Of a DNA stretch of 64,000 bases, positions 35,917-44,814 are shown piece by piece. Every line of letters starts with the position of its first letter. Position 1 is the stretch's first letter. Under the pieces are notes generated by a model. It did not search any database, had not been told where the DNA came from, and saw nothing but the letters and a program-made list of their open reading frames with translations. Source of the stretch: Larkinella punicea (GTDB lineage Bacteria; Bacteroidota; Bacteroidia; Cytophagales; Spirosomataceae); the NCBI RefSeq assembly GCF_003334855.1, contig NZ_QOWE01000020.1, forward strand, positions 96,693 to 160,692. Reading direction: 5' to 3'. The position numbers were made by a program, and so were the translations under genes.

Positions 35917-37359
35917 TCAATACCCTGGATTTTGAACGAGGGCCGGATTGACGTCGATCTCGTTTTGTGGAATGGGATACAGCAAGTGCTTCTCTTCCGC
36001 CTGAATACCGGATTTCCGGATCACGTCCAGATATTTACCGGTGCGGAGCAAATCCCACCGACGGTGGCCTTCGAAGCAAAGTTCCCAGCTCCGTTCCTGC
36101 AAAACCGCATCCCGAAACTGTTCTTTGGTCAGACCGGCCAGATCCCGCGGGGCAGCGGTTGCAACGCCATTCCGGGCCCGCGCCCGAACCTGGTTGATGG
36201 CGGCAAAAGCGTCGGCGGTCGGGCCGTTGAGTTCGTTCAGGGCTTCGGCATACATCAGCAGCACATCCGCGTAGCGAATCACCATGAAGTTGTTGCGCGC
36301 CTGGTTGTTGCCACAGGGCGTCCAGTCCCAGTATTTATCGGCGAACGCGCCCGTCCGGGATTGCACCACGGTTCCGTTGGCCAGTTTCTTTTCGCGAATA
36401 ATGGTCACCTGCTTGCGGTAATCGCCCGGCAGATACGAGGCTTCGTGGGCGTCGGTGGATTGATACGATCCGCCACCCAGATCAGTCGGATAAGTGAAAT
36501 GGATCGAAAAGTTTTTGGCAAAGGCACTGCCGTAGGTTTGCTGAACACAACTGAACTGAACCGAGAAAATATGCTCGGGTCCATTTTTGTTTTCGGGCAG
36601 AAAGATGTTTTTGTAATCCGGAAACAGCGTGTAGGCTTTCGAATCGATCACTTCTTTGGCTTTGGCAGCGGAATTGGTCCAGTCTTTTCGGGTGAGATAG
36701 ACTTTGGCCAGAACCGACTTCACGGCTCCGGACGTGGCCCGCCCAATTTCGCTCACGACGGTGTATTTAACCGGCACCACCTTTTCGGCATCCAGCAAAT
36801 CCTGCGTAATCTGCTGGTAGATCTTATCCACTGGATCGCGCGGAATTTTGACATTGACCACATCGTTGGAAACCGTTGTCACCAGCGGCACATCGCCGAA
36901 CGCCCGAACCAGATCGAAATACGCCAACGCCCGCAGAAATTTGGCTTCGCCCACAATCTGATCGCGCAGTTTGGCGTCCATCGTAATGCCCGGCACCTTG
37001 TCGATCACCCGGTTGGCCCGGTTGATCAACTGATAAACCGCCGTGTAAAAATTGTCAAAATTGGAGTTGGCGGAGGTATAGCGGCACAGGTCGATTTCGA
37101 TGCCCTCGGCACTGCCACCATCGGCCCGAATGAAGCACTCTTCGCCACTGACATCGGACAACGTGATGACGTTCATGCCGTAATAATTCCCGTTGCGCAG
37201 GGCATGATAAACCCCGTTGATCGCGGCTGTCGCATCTTTATCGGTGTTGAACGAGTTGGATTCTTCAAAAAAGCTCAGCGGCTTTTCTTCCAGGTTATTT
37301 TCGCAGCCGACCAACAGGAGCAAACTGAACGAAAGAAGGGATAAAAGTCTTGTTTTCAT
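35917..37359 (-). CDS. SusD/RagB-family outer-membrane lipoprotein
   Basis: 480 residues; the lipobox is LLLLVGCENN. Typical SusD blocks are DKDATAAINGVYHALRNGNY near the N terminus, GEAKFLRALAYFDLVRAFGD (TPR-like), NFMVIRYADVLLMYAEALNE and WELCFEGHRRWDLLRTGKYL. It ends with YPIPQNEIDVNPALVQNPGY, the standard C-terminal signature. It pairs with the SusC gene 25 bp upstream and would capture substrate at the cell surface. It belongs to the sigma/FecR-controlled locus. Confidence 0.96.
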   Translation of the reverse strand: MKTRLLSLLSFSLLLLVGCENNLEEKPLSFFEESNSFNTDKDATAAINGVYHALRNGNYYGMNVITLSDVSGEECFIRADGGSAEGIEIDLCRYTSANSNFDNFYTAVYQLINRANRVIDKVPGITMDAKLRDQIVGEAKFLRALAYFDLVRAFGDVPLVTTVSNDVVNVKIPRDPVDKIYQQITQDLLDAEKVVPVKYTVVSEIGRATSGAVKSVLAKVYLTRKDWTNSAAKAKEVIDSKAYTLFPDYKNIFLPENKNGPEHIFSVQFSCVQQTYGSAFAKNFSIHFTYPTDLGGGSYQSTDAHEASYLPGDYRKQVTIIREKKLANGTVVQSRTGAFADKYWDWTPCGNNQARNNFMVIRYADVLLMYAEALNELNGPTADAFAAINQVRARARNGVATAAPRDLAGLTKEQFRDAVLQERSWELCFEGHRRWDLLRTGKYLDVIRKSGIQAEEKHLLYPIPQNEIDVNPALVQNPGY

Positions 37360-37383
37360 AGCTTTACGAACAGATTAAGCCGT

Positions 37384-40300
37384 TTAGAAAGTGAGGTTTG
37401 CACCAACCGTGATGGTTCGCGCGGCCGGATACGCAAAGCGGTCGAAACCGTAGAGCGTATTGCTGTTGCCGTCGGAATTGACTTCCGGATCGTAGCCGAG
37501 GTATTTCGTGAATGTCAACAGATTCTGGCCGCTCACGTAGACTCTGGCCCGTTTGATAAAGGTGGGCAGCACGGGGAGTTGATACCCCAGCGAAACGTTT
37601 TTAAGCCGCAGGAACGAGCCGTCTTCAATGAAGTCCGAGGTGGTTCCTTTCGACCACTGGCGCATGGCCGGAATCCGGTTGGAGGGCCGGTCGGGACGCC
37701 ACGAACCTTCAATCACGGTGCGAAGCTGATTCTGCGCCGGATCGGTCGATTCGATGGTTTGCCGGGTGGCGTTGTACAGTTTATTGCCGTAAACACCCTG
37801 GAAAAAGACCAGCAGATCAAAGCCTTTGAACGACAGGTTGTTGGTTAAACCGTAAATCAATTTGGGCAAACCGTTGCCAATGATGGCCCGGTCGGTACTC
37901 TCGTTGAAAACCCCATCGCCGTTCACGTCTTTGAAGCGGGGCGCACCGGGTAAATCACTGGTTCTGGCCCGAAGTCCGGCCTGTTTGATCTCCTCGGCAT
38001 TCTGCCAGATTCCGTCGAATACCGTGGTGTAAAATGACCCAATGGACTCGCCGACTTTTACAATCGTGGCCCCGGAAAAAAACTGTTCGGCATCGGCCAG
38101 TTTCAACACTTTGTTGCGGTTAAACGCCACGTTGCCGCTGGTGGTCCACTGCAATTTCCCGTCGATATTGATGGTGTTGATCGCCAGTTCGAAGCCCCGG
38201 TTTTCGAGACTTCCCACGTTCCGGGTAACGGTTGTAAAACCGGTCGTTGCCGGCAATTCAACGCTCAGCAACAAGTCGGTGGTAGTTTTGATGTAATAAT
38301 CGGCCGTCAACTGCAAGCGGTTATTGAGCAGACTGACATCGAATCCGGCGTCAAACTGGGCGGTTTTCTCCCAGCGCAAATCCGGGTTGGCAATGCGGTC
38401 GGCCCTGGTCATCAGCACTTCGGTATTGTTGAGAACCGTGCGTTCGGTCGCATATTGCGAGAGGGAATTGTACAAACCGATGCCGTCGTTGCCGGTAATG
38501 CCGTAGCTCAGCCGGAATTTCAGGTCAGAAAACGCCTTCACATCTTTCAGGAAAGGCTCGTCCGAAACCCGCCAGGCAAACGCTCCCGACGGAAAAACAC
38601 CGTATTTGTGATTGGCCCCGAACCGTGAAGAACCATCGACCCGACCCGTAAACGTCAGCAGGTATCGGTCTTTAAACCGGTAGTTGGCGCGCGCCAGGTA
38701 CGAGTTTAGCCCCCAGCGGCTGGCCGTTCCAACGGGTGGGCGCGGGTTGTTGGCTAACCCCAAATTGTTGGCACCCAGGGCATAATTCGGAAAATCCTGC
38801 GCTTCCTGATACGTACTAACGCTTTTGGCCGACTGGAAAGTCAGACCCGCCAGCAAATCGAAACTGTGCAGCGCATTGATCATGCGGGTATACGACAGCG
38901 TATTTTCGTTCAGCAGGTTGGTATTGGTGCTGGTGGCATTGCTTCCGTAGCCGTTGAGTGTGTTCGCCATCACGGTCTGGGGTGAATAAAAGACATCACG
39001 CCGGGAATTCAGGATGTCGGCCCCAACGCTGATGCGGGCGGTCAGGCCCGGTGCCAGGAGCAGTTCACCGAATAGATTTCCCAGCACGCGGTCGCTGGTC
39101 AGCAGGTTGGTCGAGGTTTTTGCCAGCGCCACCGGATTCGGATACGCACTAAACCCCGAGCTTGGTCCCACGTTCAGCAACTGGTAGTTGCCGGTCGCAT
39201 CGAAAATGGGATTGGCCGGCGAAAACGCCAGGGCGGCCCCGACCGGCCCATTGGTTCCCTGTTCGTAGATGGCGTTGGTCATGCTCCGGCTGATGGTAAA
39301 CGTGGAACCAATTTTCAGCCGGGAACTGATGCGGGCATCCAGGTTGATCCGGGACGAATACCGCTTGAAATCGGAGTTGATCACAATACCGTCCTGGCCA
39401 AAATAGTTGCCATTGACAAAGTAGCGCAGCTTGTCATTTCCACCCGAAAACGAAAGCTGGTAGTTCTGCACCGCAGCCGGGCGGTAGATTTCTTTCTGCC
39501 AGTCGGTGCCGACGCCGTATTCGGCCGGTTTTTTCGGGTACTGCGTCGTATAGCCGTAGCGTTCGGCAAAACCCAGGTTTCGCAACTGCTCGTTTTTCAG
39601 TTCGGTGTGTTCAGCCGCCGTTCCCATGTCCATCATTTTCGTGATTTGCTGAACGCCGTAATACGCTTCGAAGTCGATCTTCGACTGGCCTTCTTTGCCG
39701 CGTCGCGTCGTAATCAGCACCACGCCATTCGCGCCCCGCGAACCGTAAATGGCCGTTGCCGAAGCGTCTTTCAGGATTTCGATGGATTCAATATCGTTGG
39801 GGTTGATCGTCGCCAGCACGTTCTGGTTCGTTCCGGTATTACTTGGACCGCCGGGAAACGAAGTGGAACTCGAAACCGGAAAACCGTCGATAACGTACAG
39901 CGGTTCGTTGTTGGCCGAAATGGAGTTGCCCCCGCGCACCCGGATGGTGACGCCCCCACCCGGCGAGTTCGACGACTGGGTGACCTGAACTCCGGCGGCC
40001 CGGCCCTGCAACGCCTGATCGAGCGCCGAAATGGGCTGGGATTTGATTTCGGTCGTACTGATGGATGACACGGCCCCCGTCAAATCGCGTTTCTTCACGG
40101 CTCCGTAGCCCACAACCACCACTTCGTTGAGCGATTTTTCGTCCGCTTCCAGCCGAACTGTCCATGTCGTTTGTGAACCGACCGTAATCTCCTGGTTTCG
40201 GTAGCCGACAAAACTGAAGACCAGAACCGCCGAATTATCGGGCACCGCCAGCCGGAATTCGCCTTTGTTGTTGGTCGACGTACCGCGCTGGGTTCCTTTC

Positions 40301-40812
40301 AGCAACACGCTGACGCCGGGAAGTCCTTCGCCTTTTTCGTCCGTCACCGTACCCGTAATCGGTATCTCAGCCAGCAGCACGGGGGCTTCCAGCGTAGTTT
40401 CTTCCGGCAAAACCGCGCTGGTCGGTTCTTTTTTGAGCACAATGTAATTGCCCGAAACCTGGTAGGTGATGTTCAGCGGTTTCAGCAGGCGGTTCAGCAC
40501 CACTTCCAGCCGGTCGTTTTCGGCCCGGAGTGTCACTTTATTACCGACAGAAATGAGTTGCGGAACATACGTAAATTTCACGTTCGCGGCTTTCTCCAAC
40601 CGGTTCAGAATGGTCCGTAAGTCCTTGTTTTCCAATTGAACAGAGATCGATCGATTGAGCAGCTCCTGCGCCATTCCATTTCGGGCCAGAGTCAGCCCGG
40701 CAAAGACTACGGCCAGCACCAACTGTACGCAAGTAATCTTCATAATCTGGCAAAGAGTTGGGGAATAATCCCGCAGTTTTTTCATACTTTTAGCAGTGTT
40801 TTTGTTCAACAT
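37384..40812 (-). CDS. SusC/RagA-family TonB-linked transporter with STN domain
   Basis: About 1142 residues from the ATG at 40812 (MLNKNTAKSMKKL); MKKLRDYSP nine codons later is also possible. An STN domain (about 62-128) follows the signal peptide, then a carboxypeptidase-regulatory-like domain (about 150-235, GKGEGLPGVSVLLKGTQRG-like). NEVVVVGYGAVKKRDLTGAV leads into the plug, with ALDQALQGRAAGVQVTQSS and SATAIYGSRGANGVVLITTR. A large barrel completes the protein. The STN domain passes the substrate signal to the FecR protein encoded upstream, so this transporter is probably self-regulated through that sigma pathway. Confidence 0.95.
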   Translation of the reverse strand: MLNKNTAKSMKKLRDYSPTLCQIMKITCVQLVLAVVFAGLTLARNGMAQELLNRSISVQLENKDLRTILNRLEKAANVKFTYVPQLISVGNKVTLRAENDRLEVVLNRLLKPLNITYQVSGNYIVLKKEPTSAVLPEETTLEAPVLLAEIPITGTVTDEKGEGLPGVSVLLKGTQRGTSTNNKGEFRLAVPDNSAVLVFSFVGYRNQEITVGSQTTWTVRLEADEKSLNEVVVVGYGAVKKRDLTGAVSSISTTEIKSQPISALDQALQGRAAGVQVTQSSNSPGGGVTIRVRGGNSISANNEPLYVIDGFPVSSSTSFPGGPSNTGTNQNVLATINPNDIESIEILKDASATAIYGSRGANGVVLITTRRGKEGQSKIDFEAYYGVQQITKMMDMGTAAEHTELKNEQLRNLGFAERYGYTTQYPKKPAEYGVGTDWQKEIYRPAAVQNYQLSFSGGNDKLRYFVNGNYFGQDGIVINSDFKRYSSRINLDARISSRLKIGSTFTISRSMTNAIYEQGTNGPVGAALAFSPANPIFDATGNYQLLNVGPSSGFSAYPNPVALAKTSTNLLTSDRVLGNLFGELLLAPGLTARISVGADILNSRRDVFYSPQTVMANTLNGYGSNATSTNTNLLNENTLSYTRMINALHSFDLLAGLTFQSAKSVSTYQEAQDFPNYALGANNLGLANNPRPPVGTASRWGLNSYLARANYRFKDRYLLTFTGRVDGSSRFGANHKYGVFPSGAFAWRVSDEPFLKDVKAFSDLKFRLSYGITGNDGIGLYNSLSQYATERTVLNNTEVLMTRADRIANPDLRWEKTAQFDAGFDVSLLNNRLQLTADYYIKTTTDLLLSVELPATTGFTTVTRNVGSLENRGFELAINTINIDGKLQWTTSGNVAFNRNKVLKLADAEQFFSGATIVKVGESIGSFYTTVFDGIWQNAEEIKQAGLRARTSDLPGAPRFKDVNGDGVFNESTDRAIIGNGLPKLIYGLTNNLSFKGFDLLVFFQGVYGNKLYNATRQTIESTDPAQNQLRTVIEGSWRPDRPSNRIPAMRQWSKGTTSDFIEDGSFLRLKNVSLGYQLPVLPTFIKRARVYVSGQNLLTFTKYLGYDPEVNSDGNSNTLYGFDRFAYPAARTITVGANLTF

Positions 40813-40987
40813 TTTCAGAATTGGAGGCAAAAACAATCCCCGTCCCCGTTTTTCAGGGTAGTCGCAATACCGGTAAAGCAAGGGAGGGCACTGATTCGCC
40901 GGGATGATGGAGCCGTACTGGTCGCAACAGTACGGTTCTGTTCCGGCTTTTTGTTAGTTGTTGGGTTGGTGTTTCTTCATGCAATCA

Positions 40988-41023
40988 GGGGTTATGGGTT
41001 ATGGGTTATGGGTTATGAGTTAT
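40988..41023. repeat. Heptanucleotide tandem repeat (GGGTTAT)n
   Basis: Five GGGTTAT units, the last changed to GAGTTAT, follow an extra G at 40988. It lies between FecR and SusC, about 175 bp upstream of the SusC start. Slippage of such repeats can vary promoter or leader length. Confidence 0.9.
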
Positions 41024-41080
41024 TTGTACTATTTTATTTTTTAGCATCCAAATAACGCAACCGTATCACTAATTCAGGAT

Positions 41081-42223
41081 TCATTCTGTTGGTTGGCAGC
41101 CTTTACCGGTTACCACAATTTTTGCATCCCAGACGTCGTAGGTTGCGTCGATGGTTTGGCAGATGATGTCGAGTTTGCGGAACAGCGGTTCGTCGCCCAG
41201 CGGGGCGGTCAGGTTGCAGCTTTTCAGCGTCTTCGCATCATACACAATCGACACGCCATACGAGGTTTCCAGCGTTTTGAACACCTCGCCCACGGGCGTA
41301 TTTTCAAAAATAAAGTTCTGGTTGTGTTCGGGCATTTTGATCAGAACCGGAGCTTCCACGAGTTTGCGGGTCAGCCGGTCGCTATCCGTATCAAAAAAGG
41401 CCTGCTGATTGGGGGTTAGCAAGAGTGCTCCCGCCGGTTGCCCGGTTTCGGGCTGGTTTCGATCCAGCGATTTGATCGGGAAAACCGCTACTTTCCCGGT
41501 TCGCACAATAACCGTTACGCTCCGGGCTTTCTCCAGCGCCCGAACCATAAAACTGGTTCCGATCACTTTGGTAACCAACCCATTGGCATACACCATGAAG
41601 GGTTTTTCCGGATTTTTAGAGACCTCAAAAAAACCTTCGCCCGATAAATACACTTCCCGTTTTTCGCCCGTAAACGTGGCCGTGTAACTCACCCGGCTAC
41701 CGGGTTGCAAGACCACCGTGCTGCCTTCTTCAAACCGGATGGTCAGCGGCTGCGGGGTGTTGTTTATTTTTTCGATCAGATCGATTGTAGACCCGGCCAC
41801 CAGTCCGGAATAGGTTCCCGGCTGTTCCGCCAGTTTGGACCGCAGCATGTACCACCAGCCAATTCCCACCAGCAACAGTACGGCAGCCGCCAACTGGAAC
41901 CAGTTCGGGCGTCTGATTTTTGGCCACACCCAGCGGTTTTCATCGTCAGCGTCCGGTTGTTGCTCCAGCCCTGGCAGTCCGGTGGTACGGTGCTCGATGG
42001 CGGCCCACATCCTGTGTCCCTGCGCTTCTGTGGGCATGGTCTGCACCTGCGAAACGGCTTGCAACAACGAACGGGCCGTCAAAATAACCGTGTTTTTTTC
42101 CGGATGCTCAGCCAGAAATCCCTGCCAGAACGAATCGGTTTCGGCATCGGGTGCCAGCACCCAACGTCGGAAAAAATCATCTTCGGCAAAGTCTTCGGTG
42201 GTATAATCCGTATAGGCATTCAT
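41081..42223 (-). CDS. FecR-family anti-sigma factor
   Basis: 380 residues. A cytoplasmic sigma-binding N-terminal part includes FWQGFLAEHPEKNTVILTAR and HRMWAAIEHRT. One membrane span is at about 108-128 (WFQLAAAVLLLVGIGWWYML). The FecR domain (about 140-250) includes LPLTIRFEEGSTVVLQPGSR-like and FTGEKREVYLSGEGFFEV blocks. The C-terminal DUF4974 domain (about 300-375) includes VGEVFKTLETSYGVSIVYD. It would hold or release the sigma factor encoded upstream in response to the STN domain of the downstream transporter. Confidence 0.95.
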   Translation of the reverse strand: MNAYTDYTTEDFAEDDFFRRWVLAPDAETDSFWQGFLAEHPEKNTVILTARSLLQAVSQVQTMPTEAQGHRMWAAIEHRTTGLPGLEQQPDADDENRWVWPKIRRPNWFQLAAAVLLLVGIGWWYMLRSKLAEQPGTYSGLVAGSTIDLIEKINNTPQPLTIRFEEGSTVVLQPGSRVSYTATFTGEKREVYLSGEGFFEVSKNPEKPFMVYANGLVTKVIGTSFMVRALEKARSVTVIVRTGKVAVFPIKSLDRNQPETGQPAGALLLTPNQQAFFDTDSDRLTRKLVEAPVLIKMPEHNQNFIFENTPVGEVFKTLETSYGVSIVYDAKTLKSCNLTAPLGDEPLFRKLDIICQTIDATYDVWDAKIVVTGKGCQPTE

Positions 42224-42363
42224 TGCATCCGGGCAATAAAATAGATAAATATTCCGCTCTCTTCTACCAAGAGCGGAGAAACGGCGAAGTGTCCCCTCCG
42301 CTTTTGATATTTTTATTTGACGCTGGATTGACGGGCTGGATTATGGCCGACGCGATTCATCAG

Positions 42364-42503
42364 CCCACGATTTGAATCGTGGGATCAGTGACCAAATTTG
42401 AACGAAATGATGAACCGTTTTAACGGTTTTGTGACAGAAACCGTTAAAACGGTTGGTGTGGCGTTCGGAATATTCCAACCTGTCCCACGGTTAAAACCGC
42501 GGG
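42364..42503. repeat. Cluster of short palindromes between sigma and FecR genes
   Basis: The 325-bp gap 42224-42548 holds CCCACGATTTGAATCGTGGG (42364-42383). Mirrored AACCGTTTTAACGGTT and AACCGTTAAAACGGTT units occur at about 42413-42454, and CCCACGGTTAAAACCGCGGG at 42484-42503. No gene was found in this gap. The units resemble dispersed short palindromes of the phylum. Confidence 0.8.
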
Positions 42504-42548
42504 CTGAATAAATAAAACACGGACTAAGCAGGGATGACTGTGGGAATG

Positions 42549-43139
42549 CTATGATAAAAGAAGAAGCAACAGCCCCAGAAATGGCGCGAGGTATCGCGCA
42601 TTTTCGCGGAGGTGAGTCATGGCTTTGTGCAGCGTGTTCCGGACGGACTTGTCGGTGATGCCCATAATAGCCGCAATCTCAGCGGTTTTGAAGTTTTCGT
42701 AGAACCGTAGCGTGACCACTTCCGACTGACGATCAGGCAGTTGCTTCAGGGCGTGGGCCAGTTGTTGGGTCAATTGCTGTTCCTGTTCTCCGGCGGTAAA
42801 CTGGTGCTCCGGGGTCGTGTCAGTCAGAAACGGGAAAGCGGCCTGGTCGACAGACAAAAACCGGTTTTCTTTTTCGCTCAGGCGGTGAATTTTTCGGCGC
42901 AGGGAGCGAAACAAATAGAATTTGACCGATTCGGCTTCGGCCAAATTCTGCTGAATCCGCCAGAGATCCACAAACAAATCCTGAATGGCATCTTCCACCA
43001 GAGCCGCATCGGGCAGCAGTTTGTATCCGTAGTTGTAGAGGATGCGGTAATACCGCTCGTAGAGTTCGGCAAAAGCCCGCCGGTCGCCTTGTTTCAGGGC
43101 GTTCCAGAGAATTGGGTCGGGTTGCCGTTCGGTGGTCAA
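42549..43139 (-). CDS. ECF-type sigma factor of the SusCD locus
   Basis: 196 residues. Region 2 (about 20-85) includes FAELYERYYRILYNYGYKLL, VEDAIQDLFVDLWRI and KFYLFRSLRRKIHRL. Region 4 (about 120-178) includes LPDRQSEVVTLRFYENFKTA and IAAIMGITDKSVRNTLHKAM. The protein ends in a hydrophobic tail (YLAPFLGLLLLLLS). No in-frame ATG lies downstream of the preceding stop, so TTG at 43139 is the likely start. With FecR, SusC and SusD following on the same strand, it should direct transcription of the utilisation locus. Confidence 0.93.
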   Translation of the reverse strand: MTTERQPDPILWNALKQGDRRAFAELYERYYRILYNYGYKLLPDAALVEDAIQDLFVDLWRIQQNLAEAESVKFYLFRSLRRKIHRLSEKENRFLSVDQAAFPFLTDTTPEHQFTAGEQEQQLTQQLAHALKQLPDRQSEVVTLRFYENFKTAEIAAIMGITDKSVRNTLHKAMTHLRENARYLAPFLGLLLLLLS

Positions 43140-43211
43140 GGTCTTAATCCGGTTTGGGAAAATCTACCCGAATTAAGTAGAAATTTTTATAATTCTAATG
43201 GCATTAATGCT

Positions 43212-43302
43212 AAAAAGAAAGAGAAAAGACGAGAGAGTAGAGAGTAAAGAAAACCCATTTCTGTGATTGTCTTTATTCTCTGTTCTCTGTTCTTTCTTCT
43301 CA
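43212..43302. repeat. Purine/pyrimidine imperfect inverted repeat
   Basis: A purine-rich arm (43212-43253, with AAGAAAGAGAAAAGAC) faces a pyrimidine-rich arm (43270-43302, with TCTCTGTTCTTTCTTCTC). It lies between the sigma gene and the barrel-like gene. Its composition resembles the two insertions inside uvrA. Confidence 0.6.
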
Positions 43303-43303
43303 A

Positions 43304-43945
43304 TTAAAAAAACGACACCCGAATCACCCACGGACTGCCGCCGTAAACGAACGACGAGAACGTCGGATCGGCATTGTAACTCAGGTTGTACAAGGCCGTT
43401 AAATTCACACCAAACCGCCGGCTAATGGGTTGGGAATACGTCAACCCGACCAACCCGGCACTCACCCAGCGTCGCTGCGTTTCGTAGGGGATGATGTTGT
43501 AGTTCGTGTAGCCAACATTCGTATTTTCGAATTCCCCGTGAACGTACAGGTTTTTCACGATGTTGGGAACGATCTCATACATCCCGAATACCCGCCCGCC
43601 GTACTGATTGGCCCGGTAGATTTCGGTGGCTCCACCCTGGTAATATAATTTGGCCCGGTAATAGACATAATTGATGCCGACGCCCAGAATGGCCCGCTCG
43701 GAAGCCTGATAGGCGATGACGGGAGCCACCCCAATGCTGAACGGATTCCCAATGGAGACATTGCTGATGCCGCCCCCAAACCGCAGCCGCTGCGAAAAGG
43801 GCAACGGGTCACCTTCCGGCGTTTTGGTTTTCAATGGGTCTTTTCCTTCTCCGCGTCGTTCTTCCGGATCTTCGGTAATTTGCCCGAAGGCTACACTGCT
43901 GCTTATCAGCATGATTGCTAATAAACCTTTCTGTATGAGGTTCAT
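43304..43945 (-). CDS. Small barrel-like outer-membrane protein
   Basis: 213 residues from the ATG at 43945, which begins a signal peptide (MNLIQKGLLAIMLISSSVAFGQ). A short acidic spacer (ITEDPEERRGEGKDP) leads to alternating strands: FGGGISNVSIGNPFSIGVAP, AILGVGINYVYYRAKLYYQG, KNLYVHGEFENTNVGYTNY. It ends SPWVIRVSFF, a C-terminal aromatic typical of barrels. No named family is recognised. It is 78 bp downstream of the MgtC-like gene on the same strand and may be co-transcribed with it. Function unknown. Confidence 0.78.
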   Translation of the reverse strand: MNLIQKGLLAIMLISSSVAFGQITEDPEERRGEGKDPLKTKTPEGDPLPFSQRLRFGGGISNVSIGNPFSIGVAPVIAYQASERAILGVGINYVYYRAKLYYQGGATEIYRANQYGGRVFGMYEIVPNIVKNLYVHGEFENTNVGYTNYNIIPYETQRRWVSAGLVGLTYSQPISRRFGVNLTALYNLSYNADPTFSSFVYGGSPWVIRVSFF

Positions 43946-44023
43946 AGAGTTGATTAATGAACAAAAATGGATACTCGAATTATAAACGAAAAAATAGTGG
44001 TTTTTAGTAAGTAATGCCTCCAC

Positions 44024-44653
44024 TCAAAACCCAAACTCTTTTACTTCCGGGTCGTTCAGCAAGTGCCTGATGCAGCGCTCGTGGGCTTTTTCGGACCCCG
44101 TAACCCGCCAGATGCCAATGATTTCGGTGCCAATGCGCTGCTGGCTTTGCAGCCGGGGGTGCAACCCACATTCCTCAAACAGCGTTTCGTACGCCAGCAA
44201 CGTTTTGTGTTTAAAGGTAGTAACAATTCGGAATTGTCGGGCCTGATTGGCACGGGCAATCCGGGACGCCAACGCCGGCAACACCAGTAATGTGGCCCCA
44301 ATGATGACAAAACCGCCCACGGCAAGGTCGTAAAAACCACCGCCAACAGCCATCCCGATGGCGGCTACGGCCCAGATGGTGGCCGCCGTGGTCAGTCCTT
44401 TGACGCTGGTTTCCTGCCGGAAAATAATCCCGGCACCCAGAAAACCGATGCCATTGACGATGTTGGCCGCAATCCGGTCGTCGTCGCTGAAACGGCGCGA
44501 AACGATGGTGAACAGCGCCGATCCGACACAGATCAGAATCGTGGTTCGGAGCCCCGCCGATTTGCTGCGGTATTCGCGTTCCGCCCCAATCAAACCGCCC
44601 AGCACCATTGCCAGCAGGAGTTTTAGAATGTCTTCCTGAACAATCGAATCCAT
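44024..44653 (-). CDS. MgtC/SapB-family membrane protein
   Basis: 209 residues. The N-terminal membrane domain has the family signature GGLIGAEREYRSKSAGLRTT, followed by ILICVGSALFTIVS, NGIGFLGAGIIFRQ and GLTTAATIWAVAAIGMAVGG. A soluble C-terminal ACT-like part (about 150-209) ends the protein. MgtC proteins help survival at low magnesium and modulate ATP synthase in pathogens; the role in this organism is inferred from family only. The ATG at 44653 is clear. Confidence 0.93.
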   Translation of the reverse strand: MDSIVQEDILKLLLAMVLGGLIGAEREYRSKSAGLRTTILICVGSALFTIVSRRFSDDDRIAANIVNGIGFLGAGIIFRQETSVKGLTTAATIWAVAAIGMAVGGGFYDLAVGGFVIIGATLLVLPALASRIARANQARQFRIVTTFKHKTLLAYETLFEECGLHPRLQSQQRIGTEIIGIWRVTGSEKAHERCIRHLLNDPEVKEFGF

Positions 44654-44670
44654 GTCATTTAGCTATCTGT

Positions 44671-44740
44671 GCCCCCCAACCCCCTGAAGGGGGCTAAAAA
44701 TTACTGAATGCTTAAAGCCCCCTTCAGGGGGTTGGGGGCA
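44671..44740. repeat. Dispersed palindrome related to the CCCCTAAATCCCCT type (copy 3)
   Basis: Left arm 44671-44695 (GCCCCCCAACCCCCTGAAGG) and right arm 44716-44740 are inverted copies; this variant has CCAACC in place of CTAAAT. It lies in the divergent spacer between the mgtC-like gene and uvrA. Confidence 0.85.
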
Positions 44741-44814
44741 ATCGTTATTAAAAAGGAAACCATCCTTTCAAAAAAACCGTTAGTCCAAAGATAGAGTTTT
44801 GCTAAATTTATAGG

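Noticed and set aside
35932..37344. 470-codon plus-strand open frame
   Set aside because: It lies opposite a complete SusD gene, and its translation is repetitive in composition without a recognised domain.
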